DNA from: Actinomycetes bacterium
GTDB taxonomy: Bacteria > Actinomycetota > CADDZG01 > JAHWKV01
Length of the DNA: 34,782 bases
Direction: 5' to 3'
NCBI GenBank assembly: GCA_029263075.1
Contig: JAJCYE010000047.1
Location: 1 to 34,782, forward strand
Translations under genes and position numbers: made by a program
The notes under the pieces: generated by a model
Told to the model about the DNA's origin: nothing
The model's input: only the letters and a program-made list of their open reading frames with translations
The model's database searches: none
Part shown: positions 1 through 8,369 of the stretch, in pieces
How positions within the stretch are numbered: the first letter of the stretch is position 1
How the letters are laid out: every line of letters starts with the position of its first letter

Positions 1-507
1 TCGTTCGCCCGGATCGACCACGCCTCGGTGGCAATGGGGGCGGCGATAGTCCCCGCCTACGACAACGAGTCGCCGGTCGCGGCCAATGCTGTGGTAATCA
101 CCCGGGTGGTGAACGCCACCGGAGTCTTCGGGTACTCCCTATCGATCCAGAAGGGCAACAACCTGGTGACCAACCCGGACCCCGGAACCTGGTCTGAGGT
201 CTCGGTTGCCGGTATCGGACTGGGCGAGGAGCCGACCTCAATCACGATCACCCGCTTTGCCAAACCCACCAAAGACGGACCGGCGTTGACCGTCCCCGTC
301 CTTGGCCGCGAAGAAACCCTGGCGCTGGTTGGGATCGCGGCTGCGGTTGAGCAGGCGTACTGCGCCGCCGACCCCACCTATTACCCGGGCGACTGCGGCT
401 TCGTGGTGGTGGACAGCGACAAACCGAAGTCGCTCGACATGGAGTTCAAGCTGCTGGAGAACGGGCAGTTCGTCTGCAAGCAGGTCCGCGAGTTTTCCGG
501 GCGCTGA
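1..507 (+). CDS. PEP/pyruvate-binding domain protein, C-terminal fragment
   Basis: The reading frame is open from base 1 and ends at TGA 505-507, so this is the 3' end of a longer gene cut by the window edge; a GTG at 28 is internal. The segment starting SFARIDHASVAMG, followed by an ANAVVITR stretch and LVTNPDPGTWSE, matches the ATP-grasp N-terminal domain of pyruvate phosphate dikinase and PEP synthase (PPDK_N, PF01326), where xxANGVAxT and LVTNPxPG are typical. That family binds ATP and PEP or pyruvate. The phosphohistidine and PEP-utiliser domains of full-length enzymes do not follow: the protein stops about 100 residues later. It is therefore probably a stand-alone PPDK_N protein rather than a complete dikinase. 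It converges on uvrA with a 14-bp gap. The family call is fairly firm; the specific reaction is unknown. Confidence 0.7.
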   Translation, partial: SFARIDHASVAMGAAIVPAYDNESPVAANAVVITRVVNATGVFGYSLSIQKGNNLVTNPDPGTWSEVSVAGIGLGEEPTSITITRFAKPTKDGPALTVPVLGREETLALVGIAAAVEQAYCAADPTYYPGDCGFVVVDSDKPKSLDMEFKLLENGQFVCKQVREFSGR

Positions 508-521
508 TTTCGCCGGGAGGT

Positions 522-3389
522 TTACTGCGGGGAACTCTGACGCCCGGCCAGGATCGGCTTGAGGAACCGGCCGGTATGGGATCCCTCCGCGGCCGCCACA
601 TCCTCTGGGGTTCCTTCGGCGACGATGGCTCCCCCACCGCTGCCCCCCTCCGGGCCCAGGTCGATGATCCAGTCCGCAGTCTTGATGACATCCAGGTTGT
701 GTTCGATCACCACCACCGAGTTCCCCTTGTCCACCAAGCCGTGCAGGACCTTCAACAGCTTTGAGATGTCCTCGAAATGCAGGCCGGTGGTGGGTTCATC
801 CAGGATGTAGAGCGTCTTGCCCGTGGCCCGCTTCGCCAGTTCGGACGCCAGCTTTACACGTTGGGCCTCGCCGCCGGACAGGGTGGGTGCCGGCTGGCCC
901 ATCTTCACGTAACCCAGTCCCACGTCGACCAGGGTTTCTAGATGCCGGGCGATCCGGGGGATCGGCCGGAACAACTCCAGGGCCTCTTCGATGCTCATCC
1001 CCAATACCTCGGCGATGGTCTTGCCCTTGTAGTGCACGTCCAGGGTGTCCCGGTTGTACCGCCGGCCCTTGCAGACCTCGCAGGTGACGTACATGTCGGG
1101 CAGGAAATACATCTCAATCTTGATCTGACCGTCTCCCTGGCAGTTCTCGCAACGCCCGCCTTTGACGTTGAACGAGAACCTACCCGGCTGATAGCCGCGC
1201 ATCCGGGCCTCCTCGGTCTGGGAGAACAGGGTCCGGATGCTGTCGAAGACGCCGGTGTAGGTGGCCGGGTTTGACCGCGGGGTCCGCCCGATGGGCGACT
1301 GGTCGATGTCGATGACCTTATCTATGGCCTCCAGCCCCTCCACCTTCTTATGGCGTCCCGCCAGATGTTTGGCGTCCCGGAACAGATGCCGGTGGACCGC
1401 CCGGTACAAGATCTCGTTTACCAGGGTGGACTTACCCGACCCCGACACCCCGGTCACCGCGGTGAAAACCCCCAGCGGGAACCGGACATCCAGATCCTTG
1501 AGGTTGTGCTCGTGGGCCCCGACCACGGTCAGGGCCGCCTCTCCCGGGGTCCGGCGCGTCCCGGGGACGTCGATCTTCAACCTTCCCGACAGGTACCCGC
1601 CGGTCAGGGAGCCCTTGGCCTTCAGCAACCCCTTTACCGGTCCGGCGTAGACCACCTCACCGCCGTGCTCCCCCGCCCCCGGACCGATGTCGACCACGTA
1701 GTCGGCCACCGCAATGGTCTCCTCGTCGTGCTCCACAACTATCAGGGTGTTGCCCAGGGCCTTTAGCCTCAACAATGTCTCGATCAGTCGCTTGTTGTCC
1801 CGCTGGTGGAGCCCGATCGAAGGCTCGTCCAGGATGTACAGCACCCCGACCAGCCCGCTGCCGATCTGGGTTGCCAGCCGGATGCGCTGGGCCTCTCCTC
1901 CGGCCAGAGTGGCCGCGGAGCGCTCCACCGACAGGTAGTCCAGCCCGACGTCGATCAAAAAACCCAACCGTTCGTTGATCTCTTTCAGTACCCGGTCGGC
2001 GATGGAGTGATCACGCTCCGAGATTTCCAGTGACCCCAGGAACTTCTCCGCATCCAGGATGGCCATCCGGCTGACCTCCCAGATGTTCTTGTCGTTAACC
2101 AGAACCGCCAGCGCCTCCGGTTTCAGCCGGGCGCCTCCGCACGCCGGGCAGGGAACCTCACGGAAGAACTGTTCTATGCGCTCCCGGGCAAACTCGGACT
2201 CCGTCTCGGTCCGCCGCCGCTCCAGCCAGGGGACCACCCCTTCGAAGGTCGTGTGGTACTGGCGGACCCGGCCGTACCGGTTCTTGTACTTGATGAAGAC
2301 CTGCTCCTCGCCGGTCCCGTGGAAGATGACGTTGCGCTGTTCGTCGGTGAGTTCGCCCCAAGGGGTGTCGACCGAGAAGCCGAACTTTTCGGACACCGCG
2401 TCCATCATGCGGATGAAGTACTCAGCCTTGGCGGTGGACCAGGGCCGGATGGCGCCCGTGGATATCGACAGGTCCTCGTTAGAGACAATGATCGAGGCGT
2501 CGACTTCCAGGTGGGTCCCTAGTCCGTCGCAACGGGGACAGGCGCCGTAGGGCGTATTAAAACTGAAGTTGCGGGGCGCCAGTTCATCGAATGAAAGGCC
2601 GCAGTTCAAGCAGGCAGCGCTTTGTGAGTAGCCGATTGTGCGGTCTTCGTCGACCAGGTCGATCGAGACCAGCCCGTCGGCCAGCCCTAGGGCGGTTTCA
2701 ATGGAGTCGGTCAGGCGGCGCTCGATGCCCTCCTTGAGGACCAACCGGTCGACCACCACCTCGATGTTGTGTTTGTAATAGCGGTCGAGGCGGTGCTTCT
2801 CAGACAGGTCGACGAGATCTCCGTCGACCTTGGCCCGAGCAAATCCCTTCTTCGCCAGGTCCTCCAAGAGGGCTTCGTACTCGCCCTTTTTCCCCTGAAT
2901 CAGCGGCGCCAGAACTTGAAATTTGGTTCCCATCGGCAACTGCATGACCTGGTCCACAATCTGCTCCGGCGTCTGCCGGGCGATGGGCTGCCCGCAGTTG
3001 TAGCAATGCTGTTTGCCTATGCGGGCAAACAGCAGACGCAGGTAGTCGTAGATTTCGGTGATGGTCCCCACCGTCGACCGCGGGTTGCGGGAGGCCGACT
3101 TTTGGTCGATAGAAATGGCCGGCGACAGGCCCTCGATGAAGTCGACCTCGGGCTTTTGCATCTGTCCCAGGAACTGCCGAGCGTAGGACGAGAGGCTCTC
3201 GACGTAGCGCCGTTGTCCCTCGGCATAGATGGTGTCGAACGCCAGTGAGGACTTGCCGGACCCGGAGATCCCGGTAAACACGATCAGGGCGTCGCGCGGC
3301 AACTCAAGGTGGACGTCTTTGAGATTGTGTTCCCGTGCACCACGTATCACCAGGTCGGTGGCCGCCCCGGCCCGCTTCTTAGTGGTCAT
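522..3389 (-). CDS. uvrA: Excinuclease ABC subunit A (UvrA)
   Basis: This is the DNA-damage recognition ATPase of nucleotide excision repair, which loads UvrB on lesions. It has 955 residues, the normal family length, and an ATG start at 3389. Visible in order are Walker [10 protein letters not shown] (residues 40-48), a first zinc finger (CLNCG then CPRCDG), ABC signature LAGGEAQR with Walker [11 protein letters not shown], a second Walker [10 protein letters not shown], a second zinc finger (CENCQGDG then CEVCKGRR), signature LSGGEAQR and [10 protein letters not shown]. Both ATPase modules look intact. It lies downstream of uvrB and a small membrane-protein gene on the same strand, but the 107-bp gap before it contains its own promoter and a LexA-type box. 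It is therefore probably SOS-inducible on its own. Confidence 0.98.
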   Translation of the reverse strand: MTTKKRAGAATDLVIRGAREHNLKDVHLELPRDALIVFTGISGSGKSSLAFDTIYAEGQRRYVESLSSYARQFLGQMQKPEVDFIEGLSPAISIDQKSASRNPRSTVGTITEIYDYLRLLFARIGKQHCYNCGQPIARQTPEQIVDQVMQLPMGTKFQVLAPLIQGKKGEYEALLEDLAKKGFARAKVDGDLVDLSEKHRLDRYYKHNIEVVVDRLVLKEGIERRLTDSIETALGLADGLVSIDLVDEDRTIGYSQSAACLNCGLSFDELAPRNFSFNTPYGACPRCDGLGTHLEVDASIIVSNEDLSISTGAIRPWSTAKAEYFIRMMDAVSEKFGFSVDTPWGELTDEQRNVIFHGTGEEQVFIKYKNRYGRVRQYHTTFEGVVPWLERRRTETESEFARERIEQFFREVPCPACGGARLKPEALAVLVNDKNIWEVSRMAILDAEKFLGSLEISERDHSIADRVLKEINERLGFLIDVGLDYLSVERSAATLAGGEAQRIRLATQIGSGLVGVLYILDEPSIGLHQRDNKRLIETLLRLKALGNTLIVVEHDEETIAVADYVVDIGPGAGEHGGEVVYAGPVKGLLKAKGSLTGGYLSGRLKIDVPGTRRTPGEAALTVVGAHEHNLKDLDVRFPLGVFTAVTGVSGSGKSTLVNEILYRAVHRHLFRDAKHLAGRHKKVEGLEAIDKVIDIDQSPIGRTPRSNPATYTGVFDSIRTLFSQTEEARMRGYQPGRFSFNVKGGRCENCQGDGQIKIEMYFLPDMYVTCEVCKGRRYNRDTLDVHYKGKTIAEVLGMSIEEALELFRPIPRIARHLETLVDVGLGYVKMGQPAPTLSGGEAQRVKLASELAKRATGKTLYILDEPTTGLHFEDISKLLKVLHGLVDKGNSVVVIEHNLDVIKTADWIIDLGPEGGSGGGAIVAEGTPEDVAAAEGSHTGRFLKPILAGRQSSPQ

Positions 3390-3454
3390 GGGCGCCGGAC
3401 CCCCGCCGGGGGCCTTGGTCTTTGTCCTGCTGCCCAGGTCGCGAGGGTTGCTGA

Positions 3455-3470
3455 TCGATCATATGTTCGA
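3455..3470 (-). promoter_or_regulatory. LexA-type SOS box upstream of uvrA
   Basis: The minus strand reads TCGAACATATGATCGA, one base from the perfect palindrome TCGAACATATGTTCGA. The known LexA box of Gram-positive bacteria and actinobacteria is CGAAC-N4-GTTCG. It sits 66 bp before the uvrA ATG and overlaps a likely -10 element (TATGAT, plus-strand 3458-3463). LexA binding here should block uvrA transcription until DNA damage. Confidence 0.85.
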
Positions 3471-3487
3471 TTCTGGCACACTGTCGG
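3458..3487 (-). promoter_or_regulatory. Predicted uvrA promoter
   Basis: On the minus strand, CCGACA (plus 3482-3487) and TATGAT (plus 3458-3463) are spaced by 18 bp. The -10 matches TATAAT at five of six positions; the -35 shares the GACA core. The SOS box covers the -10. This is a pattern match only. Confidence 0.55.
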
Positions 3488-3496
3488 TTGGGCGTC

Positions 3497-4015
3497 TTAT
3501 TCGGACGCCTCCTCCTGCTCCCGCAGCTTGGCTTTGGGCTTGGCCTGGCCGGTGGCCGCCAGGTGCTTTTTGGTGGCATAACGGTCCCCTAGGGCCGCCG
3601 CCAGTCCCGGCAGGATGATTGCGACCACCGGGGTCAAGGGACTCACAAATACTGCGGCCAGGGCGATGGAACCAACCAACCCGGCGAACCCCCAGGCGGT
3701 GAGCCACTTAAAGGAACTGATCCCGCTGGAACCACCGAAGCGCAATGCCACCCGGACGCCGAAGTAGACCCCGATCGCTCCTCCCAGTCCGGCGCCCAGA
3801 GCGACCAGGGCCGGAAGGGTGTCCCCCGCATCGGTGAGGGCGCCGACCACCCCGCCCACGGCTCCCCCGAGCATGAGGTTCAAGCCGGTCATGGCGGACA
3901 CCATGGCCATCAGGAGGACACCTCCGCCGCGGCGAGGGATGGCCGGGTTCGGTGAGGAAGTCTTGTGGCCGTTGGTGTTGGGGTCGAAGTGGCCGTTGGT
4001 GCTCGGATCAGGCAA
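3497..4015 (-). CDS. Small glycine-rich membrane protein between uvrB and uvrA
   Basis: This encodes 172 residues of unknown function. After a polar N-terminus with two NTNGH-type repeats (residues 1-30) there are about four hydrophobic segments. The second is glycine-rich ([11 protein letters not shown] and later [14 protein letters not shown]), suggesting tightly packed helices. The C-terminus is charged ([14 protein letters not shown]) and probably cytoplasmic. The TTG start at 4015 overlaps the last 8 nt of uvrB, and a GGGAG lies about 10 nt upstream inside uvrB, so translation is likely coupled to uvrB. An in-frame stop just upstream excludes longer forms; an internal ATG at residue 37 is an alternative. 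I recognise no family. Its place between two repair genes suggests co-expression, not necessarily a repair role. Confidence 0.75.
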   Translation of the reverse strand: MPDPSTNGHFDPNTNGHKTSSPNPAIPRRGGGVLLMAMVSAMTGLNLMLGGAVGGVVGALTDAGDTLPALVALGAGLGGAIGVYFGVRVALRFGGSSGISSFKWLTAWGFAGLVGSIALAAVFVSPLTPVVAIILPGLAAALGDRYATKKHLAATGQAKPKAKLREQEEASE

Positions 4016-6011
4016 GTGCTTTCAGCTCCCTTTTGAGGTCGGAAACTTCATCCCGCAAACGGGCAGCGTACTCGAATCGCAAACTCTTGGCGGCCTCGTG
4101 CATCTCAGACTCCAGCGATTGGACCAACCGGACCAATTCGTCCTTGGGCAAAGACAACTCCTCCCGGGAGCGGGACCGGCGGCCCCTGCCTTTGGGCAGC
4201 GGCGCGGACCCGGACTCGGAGGCACCCAGCAGGATGTCGGAGATGTTGCGGCGGATGGTTGAAGGGTTGATGCCGTGTTCGGCGTTGTAGGCCAGTTGGA
4301 TTTCCCGCCTCCGAGTGGCCTCCGAGATTGCGGCCCGCATGGAGTCCGTGACGTTGTCCGCGTACATGATGACCTGCCCTTCGACGTTGCGGGCGGCCCG
4401 GCCCATCGTTTGGATCAAAGAGGTCTGCGAGCGGAGGAAGCCCTCCTTGTCGGCGTCGAGAATGGCCACCAGCGCGACCTCTGGCAGGTCCAGGCCCTCC
4501 CGGAGCAGGTTGATGCCCACCAGGACGTCGAACTCCCCCAGCCTCAGGTCCCGCAAGATCTCGATCCGGCTGATGGTGTCCACGTCGGAGTGGAGGTAGC
4601 GCACTTTCACTCCCGACTCCAGCAGGTAGTCGGTCAGGTCCTCCGCCATCCGTTTGGTCAGCGTGGTCACCAGCACCCGTTGCTCTTTGTCCACGCGTAC
4701 CTTGATCTCATTCAGGAGATCGTCGATCTGACCTTTGCTCGGGCGGATGCTCACCTCGGGGTCGGCCAGGCCGGTCGGCCGGACGATCTGTTCCACCACC
4801 CGGCTGGAAACCTTCAATTCGTAGGGGCTCGGCGTGGCCGACATGAAGATGGTGTCGCCCACCCGTTCGATGAACTCGTCGAAGCGCAGGGGGCGGTTGT
4901 CGATTGCCGAAGGCAGGCGAAAGCCATGTTCCACCAACACCTGTTTACGGCTGAGGTCCCCTTCGTACATCCCGTGGAGTTGGCCGATGGTGACGTGGGA
5001 CTCATCGATAACCGTCAGGAAGTCGTCGGGGAAGTAGTCGAGCAATGTAAAGGGCGGCGACCCGGGGCTGCGGCCGTCGATGTGGCGGGAGTAGTTCTCG
5101 ATCCCGTTGCAGAATCCGATCTGCTCCATCATCTCCAGGTCGTAGTCGGTTCTCATCCGCAGCCTCTGCGCCTCCAGCAGTTTGTTCTGCCCCTCCAGTT
5201 CCGCCAGACGATCTTTGAGCTCCGTCTTGATCTGGCCGACCGCCCGCTCCATCCGCGGCCCGGACGCGACGTAGTGGGAGGCCGGGAAGATGGTTATCGA
5301 GTCCTCGTCACCAATGCGCTCGCCGGTCAGCGGGTCCAGTCGGATCAGGCGTTCGATGGTGTCGCCGAACAACTCCACCCGGACCGCGGTTTCCTGGTAG
5401 GCCGGGAAGATGTCCAGGGTGTCCCCCCGGACCCGGAACTTGCCCCGGATGAAGTTGAGTTCGTTTCTTTCGTAAGCCATGTCGACAAGGCGGCGCAGGA
5501 TTACCGCCTGCGGGTAGTCCTTCCCCAGCGCGAGCCTGAGGAGTTGGGACTCGTACTCCTGGGGCGAACCCAGTCCGTAGATGCAGGAGACGCTGGCCAC
5601 GATGATCACGTCCCGCCGGCTGAGCAGCGCCGCGGTGGCCGAGTGCCGGAGCCGGTCGATTTCGTCGTTGAGTGACGAGTCCTTCTCGATGTAGGTATCG
5701 CTGGAGGCGATGTAGGCCTCGGGCTGGTAGTAGTCGTAGTAGGAGACGAAGTACTCCACCGCGTTGTGGGGAAAAAACTCCTTCATCTCGTTGGTCAACT
5801 GGGCAGCCAGGCTCTTGTTGGGGGCAATGATCAGGGTGGGCCGCTGAGCTTTGGCGATAACTCCGGCCATGGTGAAACCCTTGCCGGACCCGGTGATGCC
5901 CAACAGCGTTTGGCGGGCCAGGCCTTGGTTCAGTCCTTCGTACAGCCCTGCAATAGCCTGCGGCTGATCACCGCTCGGCTCCCAGTCCGAGACAACCTTA
6001 AATTCAGTCAT
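4008..6011 (-). CDS. uvrB: Excinuclease ABC subunit B (UvrB)
   Basis: UvrB is the helicase-like core of nucleotide excision repair that verifies damage and recruits UvrC. I chose the ATG at 6011 (667 residues, starting [10 protein letters not shown]) over a longer frame to 6053, because UvrB proteins begin close to their F-x-P-x-GDQP motif and this ATG overlaps the upstream stop by 8 nt. Visible are GDQPQAI, the damage-binding hairpin [15 protein letters not shown] (Walker B/DEAH-like), the helicase C-terminal segment with [21 protein letters not shown], and a C-terminal UVR motif that contacts UvrA and UvrC. The Walker A motif reads GITGSGKG: the usual Ser/Thr after Lys44 is Gly45 (codon GGT, plus 5877-5879). 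Otherwise the protein looks complete. Confidence 0.97.
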   Translation of the reverse strand: MTEFKVVSDWEPSGDQPQAIAGLYEGLNQGLARQTLLGITGSGKGFTMAGVIAKAQRPTLIIAPNKSLAAQLTNEMKEFFPHNAVEYFVSYYDYYQPEAYIASSDTYIEKDSSLNDEIDRLRHSATAALLSRRDVIIVASVSCIYGLGSPQEYESQLLRLALGKDYPQAVILRRLVDMAYERNELNFIRGKFRVRGDTLDIFPAYQETAVRVELFGDTIERLIRLDPLTGERIGDEDSITIFPASHYVASGPRMERAVGQIKTELKDRLAELEGQNKLLEAQRLRMRTDYDLEMMEQIGFCNGIENYSRHIDGRSPGSPPFTLLDYFPDDFLTVIDESHVTIGQLHGMYEGDLSRKQVLVEHGFRLPSAIDNRPLRFDEFIERVGDTIFMSATPSPYELKVSSRVVEQIVRPTGLADPEVSIRPSKGQIDDLLNEIKVRVDKEQRVLVTTLTKRMAEDLTDYLLESGVKVRYLHSDVDTISRIEILRDLRLGEFDVLVGINLLREGLDLPEVALVAILDADKEGFLRSQTSLIQTMGRAARNVEGQVIMYADNVTDSMRAAISEATRRREIQLAYNAEHGINPSTIRRNISDILLGASESGSAPLPKGRGRRSRSREELSLPKDELVRLVQSLESEMHEAAKSLRFEYAARLRDEVSDLKRELKALA

Positions 6012-6804
6012 GCTCTCGCAGGTCTCCGCCTCCGGGGGTTGACGCTCCCCCAACTGCGGAGATGCCCAACATGGCTATCAGTTGGTCCAGGGTGTCGATC
6101 CGAGCCCCTCCGAAGTTGGGGTGGTGACCCTTACGGTCGATCAGGACCGCGGCCATTCCCACCGCCTCGGACGCCTCGACGTCCAGCTTGGGGTGGTCTC
6201 CGACGTAGAGGCTGTGTTCGGCCGCCATTCCGGATCTATCGAGCGCCAGCCGGAAGATGGCCGGGTCGGGCTTCTCTACGCCCTCCCTGCCGGATATGAC
6301 CATGTAATCGAAGAGGTGAGCGATCTCCATATCGATCAACATTCCCTCCAGCCACTCCTCGAAGTTGGAGATGAGCCCCACCACCAGGCCGGCCTCGCGG
6401 CACGCCTTGATAGTGGGGATACATTCGGGGAACAGGCGGTAGGAGTCGTATCGGGTAAACCGCTCGTAGAGAGCGTTAAAGATGCTGCGGTCCGGGTCCG
6501 CCACACCCAGGCGGTCCAGGGCCTCCCCGTAGATGCGTCCCCAAAAATCCAGCGAGGCCTCCCGGGAGACGGACCACATCTTGACCGCCATGCGGTCCAT
6601 CACGGCGGCGAAGCTGGGGGCCATCTCGGTAAAGGTGGCCTGGACCGTTTCCGCGGCCACGTAGTGGCCGCGTTCACCGAGAACCAGGGCGAACAACTCG
6701 GGGTGGGATGGATGGGGCGCGAGCAAGGTCTCGCCGGCATCGAAGAAGACGGCCTTTAGGTTCGAATTTGCGGCTCGGAGGCCGGAGTTGTTCTTAATGG
6801 ACAC
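6004..6804 (-). CDS. HAD-superfamily hydrolase (REG-2-like subgroup)
   Basis: This 266-residue cytoplasmic protein has the four haloacid dehalogenase motifs. Motif I is FFDAGETL with nucleophile Asp22, motif II is ISNF, motif III is the Lys in EKPDP, and motif IV is YVGDHPKLD. Motif I reads D-x-G-E-T rather than D-x-D-G-T, so the usual second acidic residue is missing. That occurs in REG-2-like and dehalogenase-type members, so phosphatase activity is not assured. A helical cap lies between motifs I and II, placing it in HAD subfamily IA. The GTG at 6804 is the only start after an upstream stop, and no good ribosome-binding site precedes it; a promoter placed so close suggests a leaderless message. 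Its stop overlaps the uvrB start by 8 nt. The substrate is unknown. Confidence 0.85.
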   Translation of the reverse strand: MSIKNNSGLRAANSNLKAVFFDAGETLLAPHPSHPELFALVLGERGHYVAAETVQATFTEMAPSFAAVMDRMAVKMWSVSREASLDFWGRIYGEALDRLGVADPDRSIFNALYERFTRYDSYRLFPECIPTIKACREAGLVVGLISNFEEWLEGMLIDMEIAHLFDYMVISGREGVEKPDPAIFRLALDRSGMAAEHSLYVGDHPKLDVEASEAVGMAAVLIDRKGHHPNFGGARIDTLDQLIAMLGISAVGGASTPGGGDLREHD

Positions 6805-6816
6805 TTGTCTACAGCT

Positions 6817-6844
6817 TAACTAGGACAGGGCTTGTCCTACTCAA
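6817..6844 (-). promoter_or_regulatory. Predicted promoter of HAD-uvrB with inverted repeat in its spacer
   Basis: On the minus strand, TTGAGT (plus 6839-6844) and TAGTTA (plus 6817-6822) are 16 bp apart. Between and partly over them lies TAGGACA-N5-TGTCCTA (6821-6839), a perfect 7-bp inverted repeat. This is a typical place for a repressor operator. The predicted transcript would start only a few bases before the GTG at 6804. The repeat is directly visible; its promoter and operator roles are inferred. The sequence does not match the LexA box found before uvrA. Confidence 0.5.
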
Positions 6845-6852
6845 TGATTTTG

Positions 6853-6864
6853 CCGGGTACCCGG
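6853..6864. repeat. 12-bp perfect palindrome CCGGGTACCCGG
   Basis: This palindrome lies between the EEP-family gene end (6891) and the HAD promoter. It leaves almost no loop, so it is a poor terminator hairpin, and no T-run follows on either strand. It might be a protein site or chance in GC-rich DNA. Confidence 0.35.
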
Positions 6865-6890
6865 AATCGGGGACCGTCGACGCTGAAATC

Positions 6891-7652
6891 TCATGGATCC
6901 AGCGTGGCCCGCCCTCTCAGCAGGCGGTGATCCGAAAGCGAAGTTTTCACCGTCGACGCCGAAAGCCCGCAGAAGTGAGCGGCGTCAACGAGGATGTAGT
7001 CGATCTTGCGCCTACCGCAGGTAGCCGCCGGCCGTTCGTGGTCGACGTCGACAAAAGCACCTTCCGGCCCGGTGAACCGTTCGAGGCAATCCGGGGTTGC
7101 GTTGAAGTCGCCGCCGAAAATCACAACCTTGCCGGTAGCCGCCCGATCCGCCTGGATCCGGGCCAGTTCGGCCAGTTGCCGCCGGTTGAATTCGGTGTAC
7201 CGGCCTCCCGGGACCAGGTGGGCCGACGAGATAGTCGCCTCGACGCCGCGGAGGGCAGCCGTCATGGAAACCGCCCCCCGCTGCTCTTTGACCCGCGGCG
7301 CGTTCGGAAGTTGGATCGTCTCGGGACGGCCGATACCCACTCCCCTCGACATTACGGCGTTGCCGTACCACCGCTCCGCCGGTCTGCCCGGGCATCGGCT
7401 GTGTCCGGAAGTGGCCCCGAAGCAGGCGGATGTAGTAAATCCGGAAAGATCCAACCGATCCCACAGCCGGTCGATTTGCGCCAGGCAGGCCTCGTTCAAC
7501 AAGCAGACATCCGGCTCGAAATCCAGGATCGAGTCCCGAAGCACGTCCACCAGGCTCCCAACATCACCCTCGTTGCAGGCGCTGCCGCACATGTTGAACT
7601 GGAGGAGCCTGACTTCGAAGGGATTCGTAGGCGTTGGCCGGGGTGGCGCCAA
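6891..7652 (-). CDS. Endonuclease/exonuclease/phosphatase family protein
   Basis: All motifs of the DNase I-like (EEP) fold are present: LLQFNMCG with the metal-binding Asn, LLNEA with the catalytic Glu, YGNAVMSR, SSAHL with the His, GGDFNATP with the Asp/Asn pair, KIDYILVD, and the C-terminal SDH. It probably hydrolyses a phosphodiester or phosphate ester; the family covers nucleases, sphingomyelinases and inositol phosphatases, so the substrate cannot be named. The open frame runs to 7988, but that extension lies antisense-frame over coaE and is low-complexity. I chose the TTG at 7652 because GGTGGGACGAG directly precedes it and the core fold begins about ten residues later (253 residues); a TTG at 7706 is an alternative. 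No signal peptide is seen. It is probably the last gene of the rpsA-coaE operon. Confidence 0.85.
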   Translation of the reverse strand: MAPPRPTPTNPFEVRLLQFNMCGSACNEGDVGSLVDVLRDSILDFEPDVCLLNEACLAQIDRLWDRLDLSGFTTSACFGATSGHSRCPGRPAERWYGNAVMSRGVGIGRPETIQLPNAPRVKEQRGAVSMTAALRGVEATISSAHLVPGGRYTEFNRRQLAELARIQADRAATGKVVIFGGDFNATPDCLERFTGPEGAFVDVDHERPAATCGRRKIDYILVDAAHFCGLSASTVKTSLSDHRLLRGRATLDP

Positions 7653-7677
7653 CTCGTCCCACCGTCCCCATCGCCAG

Positions 7678-7697
7678 ACCCCCGGTCCGGTGGGGGT
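7678..7697 (-). other. Short hairpin after coaE
   Basis: ACCCCC (7678-7683) and GGGGGT (7692-7697) form a 6-bp stem with an 8-nt loop just downstream of the coaE stop. No U-tract follows, so it is not a clear terminator. It may weaken read-through into the EEP-family gene. Confidence 0.3.
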
Positions 7698-7714
7698 TGG
7701 GGGCAAGTGCTCGC

Positions 7715-8359
7715 CTAGCTGCCGGTGCCGGTGCCGGCAAACAGAGGGCGGTCCGGATCGATCTTCTGCAGATGGGCCCACATCTGGTCGACCGATTGCT
7801 CCAGATCTTCCAGACTGCCGACGTTGTCGATGACGTAGTTGGCGCGGGCCCTGCGGTCGTCGCGGTTTGCCTGCGAAGCGATTCGCTGCTCCGCCTCCTG
7901 GCGGCTCAGGCCACGGCCGCCCATCAAACGCCGGTACTGAAGTTCGGGGGGGCTGTCGACCACCACCACCGCATCGATCTCCAGCCACTCCAGTGCTTCT
8001 TCGTAGGTTTCGGCGAGGAGGGCGGCTTCGAAGACGATTATCCGGCCCGGTTTCTGGCCGCGGACGCGCTGGTGAATCTCCTCATAGATGCGCGGGTGCA
8101 TGATGTTGTTCAGGTCCCGACGGGCCGCGGGATCATCAAAAACAATGCGCCCGAGGGCCGCCCGGTCGAGCCAGCCATCCGGTGTGATGACTTGGTCTCC
8201 GAAGCGCTCCCGGATCTCGGCGAGGGCCGGCAGTCCGGGTTCGACTATTTCGTGGGCCACGGCGTCGGCATCTATCACCAGAGCGCCCTTGCGGCGAAGA
8301 ATTTCCCCAACCGTCGACTTGCCGGAGGCAATGCCTCCGGCAAGTCCTATGACGGGCAT
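7715..8359 (-). CDS. coaE: Dephospho-CoA kinase
   Basis: CoaE phosphorylates the 3'-hydroxyl of dephospho-CoA, the last step of coenzyme A synthesis. The 214-residue protein starts MPVIGLAGGIASGKST, with Walker A GGIASGKST near residues 8-16. It is followed by the family's DADAVAHEIVEPG substrate segment and the ARANYVIDN segment near the C-terminus that is typical of CoaE. The ATG is at 8359, 10 bp after the rpsA stop. The rpsA-coaE pairing is also found in Mycobacterium, which supports one operon. The last residues (FAGTGTGS) are low-complexity. No second domain is present, unlike the mycobacterial enzyme, which carries a C-terminal extension. Confidence 0.96.
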   Translation of the reverse strand: MPVIGLAGGIASGKSTVGEILRRKGALVIDADAVAHEIVEPGLPALAEIRERFGDQVITPDGWLDRAALGRIVFDDPAARRDLNNIMHPRIYEEIHQRVRGQKPGRIIVFEAALLAETYEEALEWLEIDAVVVVDSPPELQYRRLMGGRGLSRQEAEQRIASQANRDDRRARANYVIDNVGSLEDLEQSVDQMWAHLQKIDPDRPLFAGTGTGS

Positions 8360-8369
8360 GTTGGGGTGT

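Noticed and set aside
4275-5675. 466-residue open frame antisense to uvrB
   Set aside because: uvrB is certain on the other strand; this is a long shadow frame caused by high GC, with no domain pattern.
6004-6053. Longer UvrB start at 6053
   Set aside because: The added 14 residues ([13 protein letters not shown]) have no counterpart in UvrB, while ATG 6011 fits the family and the 8-nt overlap.
7653-7988. N-terminal extension of the EEP-family protein
   Set aside because: It lies entirely over coaE in another frame, is Pro/Arg/Gly-rich without family features, and the conserved fold starts after 7652.
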